Of a stretch of DNA of 64,000 nucleotides, positions 41,106 through 50,038 are shown piece by piece. The notes below the pieces were generated by a model. That model was not told where the DNA came from. It searched no databases and saw only the letters and a program-made list of their open reading frames with translations. The DNA comes from Elusimicrobia bacterium RIFOXYA2_FULL_47_53 (GTDB lineage Bacteria; Elusimicrobiota; Endomicrobiia; Endomicrobiales; XYA2-FULL-47-53): assembly GCA_001800315.1 (NCBI GenBank), contig MGVE01000014.1, positions 49,358-113,357 of the forward strand. The letters are read 5' to 3'. The position numbers were made by a program, and so were the translations under genes. Within the stretch, counting starts at the first letter, position 1, and the number at the start of each line of letters is the position of its first letter.

Positions 41106-41633
41106 TTAAAAAATAAGTTTAACAACTGCGATAGCGGTGATTATGCCGAAAATGTCCGCGATGAGGCAGACGGGCACCAGATACTTTGTTTTCTTTATTC
41201 CCACCGCGCCGAGGTAAACCGCCAGCACATAGAAAGTGGTTTCGGCGCTGCCGATTATTACAGCCGAGATTCTGGAAGCCATGGAATCCGGGCCGGTAGT
41301 TTTGACGATATCGGTAAATATTCCCAATGCGGCGCTGCCCGAGAGAGGCTTTATTATGGCGATAGAGAATACATCAACGGGTATGTTGAAAATCGGAGAA
41401 AGCCACGCGAGCATCGCTTTCATGGAGTCATAGGCGCCGGAAGCCTGGAAGGTCTTTATGGCAAGAAAAATTGCCAGGATATAAGGAAAAATTTTAATAA
41501 TTACATCTATGCCGTCCTTGGCTCCCGAGACAAAAGAGTCGTAGAGTCGGACTTTCTTGAACAGCCCGTAGGCAACGGTGAAAAGAATAAATACCGGTAT
41601 AAGGGCCTGAGAGAAATAATTTAAGAGGTCCAT
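41106..41633 (-). CDS. spmB: Spore maturation protein B-like (nucleoside-recognition/Gate domain)
   Basis: A 175-residue membrane protein with four to five helices and the family phrases VSGAKDGIDVIIKIFPYILA, IKPLSGSAALGIFTD and SAETTFYVLAVYLG. SpmB and SpmA form a pair; in endospore formers they affect spore core dehydration, but homologues occur in many non-sporulating bacteria. It overlaps spmA by 13 nt. No sporulation gene is seen in the window, so a general transport role is likely. Confidence 0.92.
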   Translation of the reverse strand: MDLLNYFSQALIPVFILFTVAYGLFKKVRLYDSFVSGAKDGIDVIIKIFPYILAIFLAIKTFQASGAYDSMKAMLAWLSPIFNIPVDVFSIAIIKPLSGSAALGIFTDIVKTTGPDSMASRISAVIIGSAETTFYVLAVYLGAVGIKKTKYLVPVCLIADIFGIITAIAVVKLIF

Positions 41634-42211
41634 TTAGATATTTTCCTGAAAGCAAAAAGTACGGTTATGGCAACCGCGGTTGAAATAAGCGTGGCAACTA
41701 TGGTCGGCAGAACAATGGCGCTGGGAGCCTGCGAGCCGTAATTCGCCAGAAGCCCTATAACGGTAAAAGGGATCAGCTGTATGCTTGAAGTGTTAATTAC
41801 GATAAACAACATCATCTCAAAGGATATGTTGTCTTTTTCTTCCGGAGGATTTAGACTCTGCAGGTCTTTCATGGCTCTTATTCCAAGAGGAGTAGCGGCG
41901 TTGCCGAGCCCGAAAATATTTGCCAGCAGGTTCAGGGTTATGGATGTTATGGACGGGTGGTCGTCAGGGATATTTTTAAAAAGCCTGGATATCAGGGGCT
42001 TGAAAAAATGCGAGAGCTTATAGATGAGGCCCGAATCCTCCAGTATCTTAGTCAATCCGAGCCAGAGCGATACGATGCCCAACAGGTAAATGCTTACTTC
42101 AACGGCCGACTTGCTCGCCTCAAACATGGCCTTTGTGAAATCGTCAAACCTGCCGTTTATAACGGAAAAGGCCACGCTGACGGCGATCAGTAAAAACCAG
42201 ATAATATTCAT
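41621..42211 (-). CDS. spmA: Spore maturation protein A-like
   Basis: A 196-residue membrane protein, partner of SpmB. Conserved phrases FEASKSAVEVSIYLLGIVSL, LTKILEDSGLI and NIFGLGNAATPLGIRAM identify it. It overlaps the LD-carboxypeptidase stop by 4 nt (ATGA) and spmB by 13 nt, so all three are translationally coupled, which hints at a cell-wall link. Confidence 0.92.
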   Translation of the reverse strand: MNIIWFLLIAVSVAFSVINGRFDDFTKAMFEASKSAVEVSIYLLGIVSLWLGLTKILEDSGLIYKLSHFFKPLISRLFKNIPDDHPSITSITLNLLANIFGLGNAATPLGIRAMKDLQSLNPPEEKDNISFEMMLFIVINTSSIQLIPFTVIGLLANYGSQAPSAIVLPTIVATLISTAVAITVLFAFRKISKWTS

Positions 42212-43059
42212 ATTTTCTTTATGAGAAGAGTTTTCCCGCGGGTGTCCAGCTCAACTTTAGCTCCCACCGGAAGAGTAATCTTGTTTCTGACATGCCCGAT
42301 GTTTTCGCAGAAAACAACCGGAAATTTAACTTTCATCTGTTCTGTTATGACTTTGTAAACATCGCGGGGTTTAGAGCCCCTGAAATCTCCGAGAATAAGC
42401 CCTCTGATGTTTTTGAATTTGCCCGCGATAATCCAGTGAGTCAGGCAGCGGTCTATTTCGTGGAGTTTCTCGTCCACATCCTCAAAAAAAACAACGGCGC
42501 CGGAGGTTTCGGTTTCCCATTGAGTGCCTAAAAGCGCGCTGAGCGTAATAAGATTCCCGCCTTTGAGTGTCCCGCTGGTTTTGCCATGCTTAAAAACCTC
42601 TATACGGGAGCCGGCGAACAAATTTCTATCCGGAAAGCCGCTTAAGGCGTTGAGAAAGGATTTTACCGTGAAACGCGAAGGTTTTTCAAAATTAATAATC
42701 ATCGGGGAATGCAGGGTCACAAGGTTGCATCTTTCGTACAGGGTGTTTAGTAAAGTAGATATATCGCTGAAACCCGCGAAAATCTTGGGATTGCGCCCGA
42801 TGAGTTTATAGTCAATATACGGCAGAGCTTTCATGGAACTGTAGCCGCCGCGCCTCGCGATGATCAGCTCCGCTTTACTGTTTCTGAAGGCGGCGTGTAT
42901 TTCGGCGGCTTTTTCCTTTGGAGAAAGCAGGCGGGTTTTGAACTTTCTGTTTAAGACCGGGAAGCCCAGCTTTTCAAAATTTTTCAGGCAGGCATTAAAC
43001 TCTTTTCTGCTTTTCATAGGCCAGCTGGGCGATATTGTGGCCGTCAGTATCTTTCTCAC
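42208..43059 (-). CDS. LD-carboxypeptidase (peptidase family S66)
   Basis: A 283-residue serine peptidase that trims the terminal D-Ala from murein tetrapeptides during recycling, or a MccF-like relative. Nucleophile Ser is in FAGFSDIST, the catalytic Glu in FFEDVDEKLHEIDRCL and the His in NIGHVRNKITLPVG. The start is GTG at 43059: it has GGGAGCG upstream, overlaps the kinase stop as GTGA, and gives the expected first strand (VRKILTATISPSW). No signal peptide, so cytoplasmic. Confidence 0.93.
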   Translation of the reverse strand: MRKILTATISPSWPMKSRKEFNACLKNFEKLGFPVLNRKFKTRLLSPKEKAAEIHAAFRNSKAELIIARRGGYSSMKALPYIDYKLIGRNPKIFAGFSDISTLLNTLYERCNLVTLHSPMIINFEKPSRFTVKSFLNALSGFPDRNLFAGSRIEVFKHGKTSGTLKGGNLITLSALLGTQWETETSGAVVFFEDVDEKLHEIDRCLTHWIIAGKFKNIRGLILGDFRGSKPRDVYKVITEQMKVKFPVVFCENIGHVRNKITLPVGAKVELDTRGKTLLIKKI

Positions 43060-46055
43060 AGGCTTGTCGCTCCCAGTATATTGAACAGGGCTTTGCTCAT
43101 GTCCTCTATTTTGCACGGTTTTGGCAATACGCCCGAGAATCCGTACTCTTTAAAATTCGCCACAATAGGGTCGTTGGAATAGCCGCTGAACACCAGGGCC
43201 TTTACGGACGGGTCCATTTTGAGCATTTTGGCCAGCACATCTTTTCCTCCGAAACCTCCGGGGATGGTCAGGTCTAAAATTACGGCGTCAAAGGGCTGCC
43301 CGGAATTTCTGGCTTCCGAAAATACGGAGATAGCTTCCTCGCCGTTCCTAGCAAAGCCCGCGGAGTAGCCGAGGTGATTGAGAATCCTTCCCATGGTGTT
43401 TCTTATCAGGTCCTCGTCGTCCATAATAAGGACTTTTCCGTGGCCCTTTATCTCCCGCTGTTCGGTGGCGGCTGGGTATTCCTGCGTTTTAGCCGTTTTC
43501 GCGGTGACGGCAGGAAGATAAATGTTTATGGTTGTTCCGACGCCAACCTCGGATTCGGCGCCGATAAATCCGCCGTGCTTATTTATTATGGAAAATGAAA
43601 CCGCAAGCCCCAGACCGCTGCCTGTTTCCTTGGTGGTGAAATACGGATAGAATATTTTTGAAATTATGCTTTTCTCTATGCCGTTCCCGTGGTCCCGTAT
43701 GGCAATATGAATGTAATTCCCGGGAGCCAGCGCCATGCTGTTTTCCGCGGAATATATTCTAATGTTCCTGGCTGAAATCTCAATCGCGCCGCCGTCCGGC
43801 ATGGACTGGTCGGCATTTATGATAATATTGTTAATTACCTGGGCCATCTGGCCGACATCCATATCGGCGTCCCACAGCGAATCTTCTATAAAATAATCGC
43901 ATCTGGATTTTGAGCCCCTTAGCATGAAAGTCGCCGAATCGCGCAAAATGCTCACAATGGAGGCTTTTTGCTTTACTGGCACGCCTCCTTTTGAAAATGT
44001 CATAAGCTGTTGCGTAAGCCCCCTGGCCTCAAACGACGCTTTTTCGCTCTCGCTGAGCAGGTCAAAGAGCACGCTGTCGGGAGCCGCGTGAAATTTCGCG
44101 AGGCCGATATTACCCAGTATGGCGGTCAGAAGATTGTTGAAATCGTGAGCTATACCGCCGGCAAGAATGCCGACAGCCTCTATTTTATGGGCTTTGGTTA
44201 TATTTTCTTCCATTTTTAGTTTCTCTGTTATGTCCCGAAAGACTATAACGACGCCGGTAATCCTGCCTTCATTGTCTTTTATCGGTGCGCCGCTGTAGGT
44301 AATATTTCTTTCAGCGCCGTCCCGGGCAATTAAAATCGTTTCACCCGGCATATCGGTCACAGTGCCGGAATTTAATACCCGAACATACAGGTTTTCGCAG
44401 GGTTCCCGCGAATCTTTACAGATTATGTGTAAAACCTCGGCGATATGCCGTCCTATAGAGGAAGCGAAGGACCAGCCGGTTAAGTCCTCGGCAACCTTGT
44501 TCATAAGCGAAATGCGTCCGGCTGAGTCAACCGAAATGACGCCGTCAGCGATGGATCTTAAGGTCACGGCAAGATGTTCTTTTTCCGCAAGAAAGGCCGC
44601 CAGCATGGCTTTTCTCGCGGTGATATCTTTGGCTATAAGGATAATGCTGTCTAAGTCTACATTGCCCTCTTTTCTTTTCAAAAGGGAGCTTGAAAGCATT
44701 ACCGGCAGCAGCTTCCCGGTTTTGGTTCTAAAGTTAAGCTCCATGTCACTTAAGAAACCGTCGGTTGAAAGCCTGGTGAAAAACTCTTTCCTTGTTTTCT
44801 CGCCGTCTTCAAAAATTGTGTTAATACTCAGGCCCGTTAGTTCGGATTCCGAGTATTCAAGCGCTGCCATGGCCGCGTAGTTGGTGGTTTTAATCACGGA
44901 ATTAATGTCAATTACGAATATCATGTCCGCGATAGAATGCAGGATATTGTCAACATAATCTCGGGAAACCGTTGTATTTTTAAGCTCAGCGGACATTTTG
45001 TTGAAATTCTCAACAAGCATTCCTATTTCGCCGCCGGTACTTGAATCAACCGTCGCGGCCAGGTTTCCGGACGCGAGGTTTTTTGAGGCGGCGGCAAGTT
45101 TAATTATCGGCCTTGAGAATTTTCTGGACAGCGCGAAGGCAATGAGTATTGAAATCACCGCGGAAGCTGTAAAAATAAGAAGGTAAAAATGCCCCATGCT
45201 CCGGGTATCTTTAAAAATGACCGCAAACGGGACTTTTGCCGCAACGCGCAGAAATGGTTTGTCGGGAACAAGCGAGTAGTCGGAGTAGGCTATAATGGAG
45301 TTGTCTAATGTTTTGAAAATCAAAGACTTCTGAAATTCTTTTGAAAAGGCGGATGAAATTTCAGCAGAGGCGCTTGACCCCCGCGGCGCGTAAAAGTTGG
45401 CATTATCCGGCCCGTAAGCCCAAACCAGCTGCTCCTGGTATATCTTGATTCCGGAAAGATATTCAAAAAAGTATTTTAGATCATAATCAATAGCGATGAA
45501 CCCGCCGGTGTCTCTGCCGCCCGACTTGTGCGCCGCTATTGTAAAATAGGTCGTATTTTTATTCTTAAACGGGCCGGCTACGGCGAAACCGTCAGAATCC
45601 GCGTTTAACTTGTTAAACAGCTCCGATTTTGAGAAATCTCTGTAATTCTTTAGAACACCGCTTCGGTCAACTCTGGCTATTTCCCTGCCGCGACCGTCAA
45701 CGCAGTAAAGGCTTAGAAAGGTTTTTTTGCTGAGCAGATATCTTGTAAGAAGCTTTTCCAAGGGTGGATAGGATATTTTGTTATTCCGAGGAGCATCCAG
45801 ATTCACCTGCCTGAAGATGTCGTTTGTGGATAAAAGCCTGAGCGTATTTTTAAGGTCTTCATTGAAATGGAAATTGAAATTATCGGTTATGGACCTGAAT
45901 TCGTACACCAAATGTCCGGTCGCGTGATTAATATAGGATTGCCTGCTGAAAAAATAATAAGACAGGGAGACGGCGGCCGTCATAAAAAGCGTGCTCCCCG
46001 TAAGGATTAGAAGGAGGCTTTGAAAAAAACTTAGACCTTTTATTTTTTGAATCAT
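43056..46055 (-). CDS. Hybrid sensor histidine kinase
   Basis: A 999-residue membrane kinase. Order: transmembrane segment about 13-36; periplasmic dCache-like sensor 37-288; second transmembrane segment 289-309; HAMP 310-362; PAS 366-480; PAS 492-612; dimerisation/phosphoacceptor domain with His637 in GGIAHDFNN; ATPase with NADQSMPDGG, DHGNGIEK and GSGLGLAVS; receiver 874-995 with Asp928 in VILDLT and Lys979 in LPKPCK. The internal receiver suggests a phosphorelay or self-contained output, since no DNA-binding partner is adjacent. It begins 2 nt after radC and overlaps the LD-carboxypeptidase gene, so its signal may concern the cell wall (inference). Confidence 0.95.
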   Translation of the reverse strand: MIQKIKGLSFFQSLLLILTGSTLFMTAAVSLSYYFFSRQSYINHATGHLVYEFRSITDNFNFHFNEDLKNTLRLLSTNDIFRQVNLDAPRNNKISYPPLEKLLTRYLLSKKTFLSLYCVDGRGREIARVDRSGVLKNYRDFSKSELFNKLNADSDGFAVAGPFKNKNTTYFTIAAHKSGGRDTGGFIAIDYDLKYFFEYLSGIKIYQEQLVWAYGPDNANFYAPRGSSASAEISSAFSKEFQKSLIFKTLDNSIIAYSDYSLVPDKPFLRVAAKVPFAVIFKDTRSMGHFYLLIFTASAVISILIAFALSRKFSRPIIKLAAASKNLASGNLAATVDSSTGGEIGMLVENFNKMSAELKNTTVSRDYVDNILHSIADMIFVIDINSVIKTTNYAAMAALEYSESELTGLSINTIFEDGEKTRKEFFTRLSTDGFLSDMELNFRTKTGKLLPVMLSSSLLKRKEGNVDLDSIILIAKDITARKAMLAAFLAEKEHLAVTLRSIADGVISVDSAGRISLMNKVAEDLTGWSFASSIGRHIAEVLHIICKDSREPCENLYVRVLNSGTVTDMPGETILIARDGAERNITYSGAPIKDNEGRITGVVIVFRDITEKLKMEENITKAHKIEAVGILAGGIAHDFNNLLTAILGNIGLAKFHAAPDSVLFDLLSESEKASFEARGLTQQLMTFSKGGVPVKQKASIVSILRDSATFMLRGSKSRCDYFIEDSLWDADMDVGQMAQVINNIIINADQSMPDGGAIEISARNIRIYSAENSMALAPGNYIHIAIRDHGNGIEKSIISKIFYPYFTTKETGSGLGLAVSFSIINKHGGFIGAESEVGVGTTINIYLPAVTAKTAKTQEYPAATEQREIKGHGKVLIMDDEDLIRNTMGRILNHLGYSAGFARNGEEAISVFSEARNSGQPFDAVILDLTIPGGFGGKDVLAKMLKMDPSVKALVFSGYSNDPIVANFKEYGFSGVLPKPCKIEDMSKALFNILGATSL

Positions 46056-46057
46056 GT

Positions 46058-46762
46058 TTAGTAGGTTATGCCTTTTTCCCTGAAACTGAAATATCCGGAA
46101 TCGGAAACGATTATATGGTCCAAAAGCGCTATTTCAACGGTATCAAGGGCTTTTTTTAACGCTTTCGTGGCGGAGATGTCGTCCTGGGACGGTTCCAGTG
46201 AGCCTCCGGGATGGTTGTGCGCCACTATTATTCCGGAGGCCTTCGCTTCAATCGCTTTTGCGGCGATCTCTCTTGGATAAACCGCGGAGCGGTTTATGGT
46301 TCCCTCAAAGACGGTTTCGGTTTTTATGAGCCGATTGCCGTTATCAAGAAAAATTCCAACAAATTCCTCTTTGCTTTTGTCTTTTAAGTAAAGGTTTAAA
46401 TAATTTATTACGGCGGCGGGGCTGGAAAGCAGGTCCTTCTTTCTCATTCCCCTTTCAGCGCGAAGTTCTGCTAGGTCGCCTACAAGCCTTAGGAAAACAG
46501 CGATGTGTTCCGAAGCGCCGCCCGATCTGAGTTCGGTATCAGACGCTTTTAAAATCATGTCCAGGCTCTTGAACTTTTCCAGGAGTTTTTTGGCTGTATT
46601 TTTCGTGTCCCTGCGCGAAACCGCATAAAACAACGCCAGCTCAAGAACTTCATAATCCTGCCAGCCTTTTATTCCGGTTTCAATATAGCGTTGTTTTAAG
46701 CGGCTCCTGTGGCCGTGGAAACTCTTTTTCAAATCATCCCCCCAAACAACAGCGTAAGTCAT
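46058..46762 (-). CDS. radC: RadC/JAB-domain protein
   Basis: A 234-residue RadC-family protein. An N-terminal helix-hairpin-helix-like part (GHRSRLKQRYIETG, LELALFYAV) precedes the MPN/JAB domain with the metal motif HNHPGGSLEPSQDD and the upstream catalytic Glu in EFVGIFLDNGNR. The radiation-repair role once assigned to RadC is doubtful; the family looks like a metal-dependent hydrolase. It lies 21 nt after the release-factor-like gene. Confidence 0.93.
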   Translation of the reverse strand: MTYAVVWGDDLKKSFHGHRSRLKQRYIETGIKGWQDYEVLELALFYAVSRRDTKNTAKKLLEKFKSLDMILKASDTELRSGGASEHIAVFLRLVGDLAELRAERGMRKKDLLSSPAAVINYLNLYLKDKSKEEFVGIFLDNGNRLIKTETVFEGTINRSAVYPREIAAKAIEAKASGIIVAHNHPGGSLEPSQDDISATKALKKALDTVEIALLDHIIVSDSGYFSFREKGITY

Positions 46763-46783
46763 CGGCTCATTTCAGGCACAGAT

Positions 46784-47191
46784 TTACCAGTGAACCTGCG
46801 CCCTGAGCTGTTTTTTTTCCGAAATATGTTTTTTTTGCGCGAGCATTTTCTCTTTGGCTCTTTTGGAGCGTTTGCGTTTCTGCCTTCTTATCTTTTCAAT
46901 TCTCTGCTGTTCGCGGCTAAGCCTTCCTAATACCGCGGATTCAACTTTATCGCAGAGGATCCTTCTCGCGAGGAACCTGTTGAGGGACTGCTGGCGCTCG
47001 CTCTGGCACTTGACATCCGTTCCGGTAGGCAGGTGTTTTAAATAAACACAGGTAGAGGTTTTGTTGACATTCTGCCCGCCCTTGCCGCCCGACCTAATAA
47101 AATTTTCCAGCAGGTCGCCCTCCGAAATGCCCAGCCTGCGCATCCTTTCTTCAAGCTCGCTCTGTTTCGCGGGATTTACGCCAAAATCCAT
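46784..47191 (-). CDS. Peptide-chain-release-factor-like protein (GGQ domain only)
   Basis: A 135-residue protein with only the catalytic RF-1 domain: GGKGGQNVNK has the GGQ tripeptide at residues 38-40, followed by CVYLKHLPTG and a long basic C-terminal tail (RRQKRKRSKRAKEKMLAQKK). No codon-recognition domain is present. Proteins of this type (YaeJ/ArfB, C12orf65-like) hydrolyse peptidyl-tRNA on stalled ribosomes and the basic tail enters the mRNA channel. Its start codon overlaps the HAD stop by 1 nt. Confidence 0.9.
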   Translation of the reverse strand: MDFGVNPAKQSELEERMRRLGISEGDLLENFIRSGGKGGQNVNKTSTCVYLKHLPTGTDVKCQSERQQSLNRFLARRILCDKVESAVLGRLSREQQRIEKIRRQKRKRSKRAKEKMLAQKKHISEKKQLRAQVHW

Positions 47192-47841
47192 TAAGAAGTC
47201 CTCGTATTTAACAAGCTTCTTTCAAAAAACACAATGCCCGCGCTTTTAAGGTCTGTCACCAGCTGTTCGGCCGATTTGAAGTGAAATGCGTTTATGCCCT
47301 GCTCTCTGGCAGAGAGCACATTCTCAAGTATGTCGTCTGTGTAGAAAATTCTTTCCGGAGCGGTGCCGTAAAAATTTATCAATTGTTTGTAAATCTCAGA
47401 ATCCGGCTTAAGAAGTTTAAGGCGGTAGGAAAGGTGGTAATCTTTAAAATGCCTCATGAGAGGGTAGGCGCTCTGAATATGCTCAAAGTGCATCTTGTTG
47501 GTGTTTGAGAGAATACCAAGCTCAAAATGATCTTTTAAGCTTTTTATAATGGAGTTAATCGCGGGTTTTTCGGTGAATATATCGCAGGCGATGCGCCTGA
47601 AATTTTCATAACTCAGGTTCATGGGAAACCTGGCTGTCACCGACGAGTAGAACTCCTGTTCGGAGATCTCACCCCTGTCAAAAGATTCGCTGAGACCGGA
47701 ACGAAAAATATAACTGAATATTTCGTCTCTTTCCCGTCCGGAGCATTCTGCGAAACCGTTTGCTATCGGGGCCAGGTCAAAATCCAGAAGAACATTGCCG
47801 ATATCAAAAATTAGAACTTCCGTTTTACTTTTCACTTTCAT
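47191..47841 (-). CDS. HAD-superfamily hydrolase (YihX-like)
   Basis: A 216-residue HAD hydrolase. Motif I is FDIGNVLLDFD, where Asp13-x-Gly replaces the usual DxD of phosphatases, a feature shared with several YihX-like members; motif II is ILSNTN, motif III Lys in KLLKPDSEIY and motif IV YTDDILENV. Likely a cytoplasmic phosphatase or haloacid-like hydrolase of unknown substrate. Coupled to the release-factor-like gene. Confidence 0.88.
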   Translation of the reverse strand: MKVKSKTEVLIFDIGNVLLDFDLAPIANGFAECSGRERDEIFSYIFRSGLSESFDRGEISEQEFYSSVTARFPMNLSYENFRRIACDIFTEKPAINSIIKSLKDHFELGILSNTNKMHFEHIQSAYPLMRHFKDYHLSYRLKLLKPDSEIYKQLINFYGTAPERIFYTDDILENVLSAREQGINAFHFKSAEQLVTDLKSAGIVFFERSLLNTRTS

Positions 47842-47856
47842 TCCTCTGAACAGCAG

Positions 47857-48636
47857 CTAATTCCTGCTGATCCAGGATAATAATTTGTTTGTGAAAACCT
47901 TATCCTCAAACATCTGGACACCGTGCCTGCCGCCCGCGGCGGAAAGCATCTCGGAGCGTTTATTTGATTTAATTTTGGCGTAGAGAAGAGAGGAGCTCTG
48001 GTAAGCGTAAGTATCGCCGGGCGAAGCCGCTATGAGCACAGCTCTCTTTGAATATTCTAATACCGGACCGGACGCGGCAAAACCCGCGTAATTGAGGCCC
48101 GGAGAGAGCAAAACCACGGCAGGAATGGATTTGTCCATGGATCCGTAAATCAGACAGACATTGGCGCCGAGGCTCGCGCCGGCAAGCGCTATTTTTTTAG
48201 CGGGTGTGCCGTATGTGGTTTCAAGAGTTTTAACGGCTTTCTCCAGATCGGAGACCATTCTCTCCCATTCCGAGGCAGGCCCCGGAGGAGAAAAATTTGC
48301 ATAACTTATCTTTTTGCCTTTAATATCCCTGGTGCTTTCACCGTGGCCCCGCGCGTCGTAGGAAAGGAATCCGTAGCCGAGGCGCGCGAGATTGTGCGCG
48401 AACGGCTGCCACTCTTCCTGATTGCTTGCAAGGCCGTGCAAAAGTATAAAAGTCTTCATGCTTTTGCTTGCGGGAGGATAGTAGAGGGCCGAAATAATAA
48501 CACCGTCATTTGTGATAAAAGTAATCTTTTTGCCGATCTTCGCGCCTGGTTTTACGGCGTAGCTATGGGCGTTAAAGGAAAGCAGCAGGATCGCGGCTGA
48601 TAAAAGGATTCTAAAAAAGCTTATTTTTTTGGTCAT
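47857..48636 (-). CDS. Exported alpha/beta hydrolase
   Basis: A 259-residue alpha/beta hydrolase with an N-terminal signal peptide (MTKKISFFRILLSAAILLLS, cleavage near SYA). Oxyanion/HG motif is LLHGLASNQEEW, the nucleophile Ser is in LAGASLGAN, and the catalytic His in GGRHGVQMF. DARGHGES is the usual strand-4 region. A GTG at 48675 overlapping the upstream stop is an alternative start, which would add 13 residues before the signal. Substrate unknown; it follows a sugar-binding protein gene. Confidence 0.85.
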   Translation of the reverse strand: MTKKISFFRILLSAAILLLSFNAHSYAVKPGAKIGKKITFITNDGVIISALYYPPASKSMKTFILLHGLASNQEEWQPFAHNLARLGYGFLSYDARGHGESTRDIKGKKISYANFSPPGPASEWERMVSDLEKAVKTLETTYGTPAKKIALAGASLGANVCLIYGSMDKSIPAVVLLSPGLNYAGFAASGPVLEYSKRAVLIAASPGDTYAYQSSSLLYAKIKSNKRSEMLSAAGGRHGVQMFEDKVFTNKLLSWISRN

Positions 48637-48671
48637 AAATTTTACATTCCGTAAAAGGTTCTCGGCAGGCT

Positions 48672-50009
48672 TCACTTTTGTTTCAGTATTTTATTTACTT
48701 TAACTGCCACTTTAGCGAGGCCTTCTTTAACCGGTACCGTATTGTGGACGATCAGATCCATCTCCGGCCCGATATATTTGTCCGATGCCTCTCTCCAGAG
48801 AGGATGGAAAGGTTCGTAGTACACATATTTTACAGCCTCGTTAAGCATTTTCTTGTTCTGCGGCGGATTAAGATCCCCCGCCCAGTGTTTGCCGCCCGCG
48901 ATCTTCCTGTTGGCGGGCTGGGCAAGGCCCGTATCGGCAAGCATCTCCTGTCCCTCGTCGCCGGCAAGGCATTTTACAACTTCCCACGCCTCTTTGGGAT
49001 TTTTGCAGGTTTTCAGTATAGCGTACCCGGAGCCGCCGGTACCAAAGCCTCTTTTGCCTTTCGGGCCCTTAGGAAACATGGCGACATCCCACTTGAACTT
49101 GTCACCGACAAGCTGTCTTAAATTGGGAGTTTCCCAAATCCCGGACTGGAACATGGCGAGCCTGCCCATTATAAAGAGCTGGTTTATGCTCATACCGGAG
49201 TTTGTGAGCGCGTCTGGTTTCGGAGAGACGAAATGCCTGTAAGAGAGGTCCACAAACGCCTGCACGCCGTCAACGGCCTCTTTTCTGTCAAGAAGGCAGG
49301 TCTTGGGGTCATCAATATCATCCACGAGTTTCCCGCCATAGGAATAGACAAAGTTGTGCCAGGTCCAACCCCAGTAACCGTAGCAGCTGATTTTCTTTTC
49401 GTTAAACTCCGGGTCGCCGGGATGCCTTCCTTTGTCGTCAATGGTAAGTTTTTTAGCCGTGGCGAGGAATTCGTTCATGTCCCAGTTGTCTTTCGGGAAG
49501 GGCACATTGCTTTTTTCAAAAAGGTCTTTGTTGTAGTAAATGCAGGCGAAAGGAGCGGTGTCTCGGGGTATGCAGAATAATTTGCCGTTTCGCGTGAACC
49601 TGGAAACGACCTCCGGAAAGAAATTATTTATGCTGAATCCCTTATCCCCGCTTAAAAACGGCGTCAGGTCCAGAAGCGCGTTTTTGTAAAAAAAGGTCAC
49701 GAAAATATTAACTTCGCAGAAAATAATGTCCGGCGGATTGCCTCCCGCGATCTCCGTGAGCACTTTGTCGGTATAGGTGCCCGAAGGGATGTGTTCCAGA
49801 ACGACTTTAATCCCGGGGTTGTTTTTCCCCCAGTTTGAAATGGTTTTGTTTATTATTTCCTTCTCGGAAGGCGCTCCCCAGTACGCGACGCGGATTTCGG
49901 TTTGTTTTCCCGCGCCGGCGCTGTTTTCCTTTTTGGAGGAACAGCCCGTTGAAAATATAGCCGAAAGCATAAGCGCGGCCGCAAAACAGATTTTTAAGTT
50001 CTTTGACAT
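48672..50009 (-). CDS. ABC transporter sugar-binding lipoprotein
   Basis: A 445-residue family 1 solute-binding protein. The lipobox FSTGCSS puts lipidated Cys near residue 23; the mature part begins with RVAYWGAPSEKE and has the family phrases GNPPDIIFCEVN and GGSGYAILKTCKNPKEAWEV. It captures an oligosaccharide or related solute for the two permeases encoded just upstream. The order permease-permease-binding protein is reversed compared with most sugar importers. Confidence 0.92.
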   Translation of the reverse strand: MSKNLKICFAAALMLSAIFSTGCSSKKENSAGAGKQTEIRVAYWGAPSEKEIINKTISNWGKNNPGIKVVLEHIPSGTYTDKVLTEIAGGNPPDIIFCEVNIFVTFFYKNALLDLTPFLSGDKGFSINNFFPEVVSRFTRNGKLFCIPRDTAPFACIYYNKDLFEKSNVPFPKDNWDMNEFLATAKKLTIDDKGRHPGDPEFNEKKISCYGYWGWTWHNFVYSYGGKLVDDIDDPKTCLLDRKEAVDGVQAFVDLSYRHFVSPKPDALTNSGMSINQLFIMGRLAMFQSGIWETPNLRQLVGDKFKWDVAMFPKGPKGKRGFGTGGSGYAILKTCKNPKEAWEVVKCLAGDEGQEMLADTGLAQPANRKIAGGKHWAGDLNPPQNKKMLNEAVKYVYYEPFHPLWREASDKYIGPEMDLIVHNTVPVKEGLAKVAVKVNKILKQK

Positions 50010-50038
50010 TAAGTCGTCTCCCTGAAAAATAATTTTTA

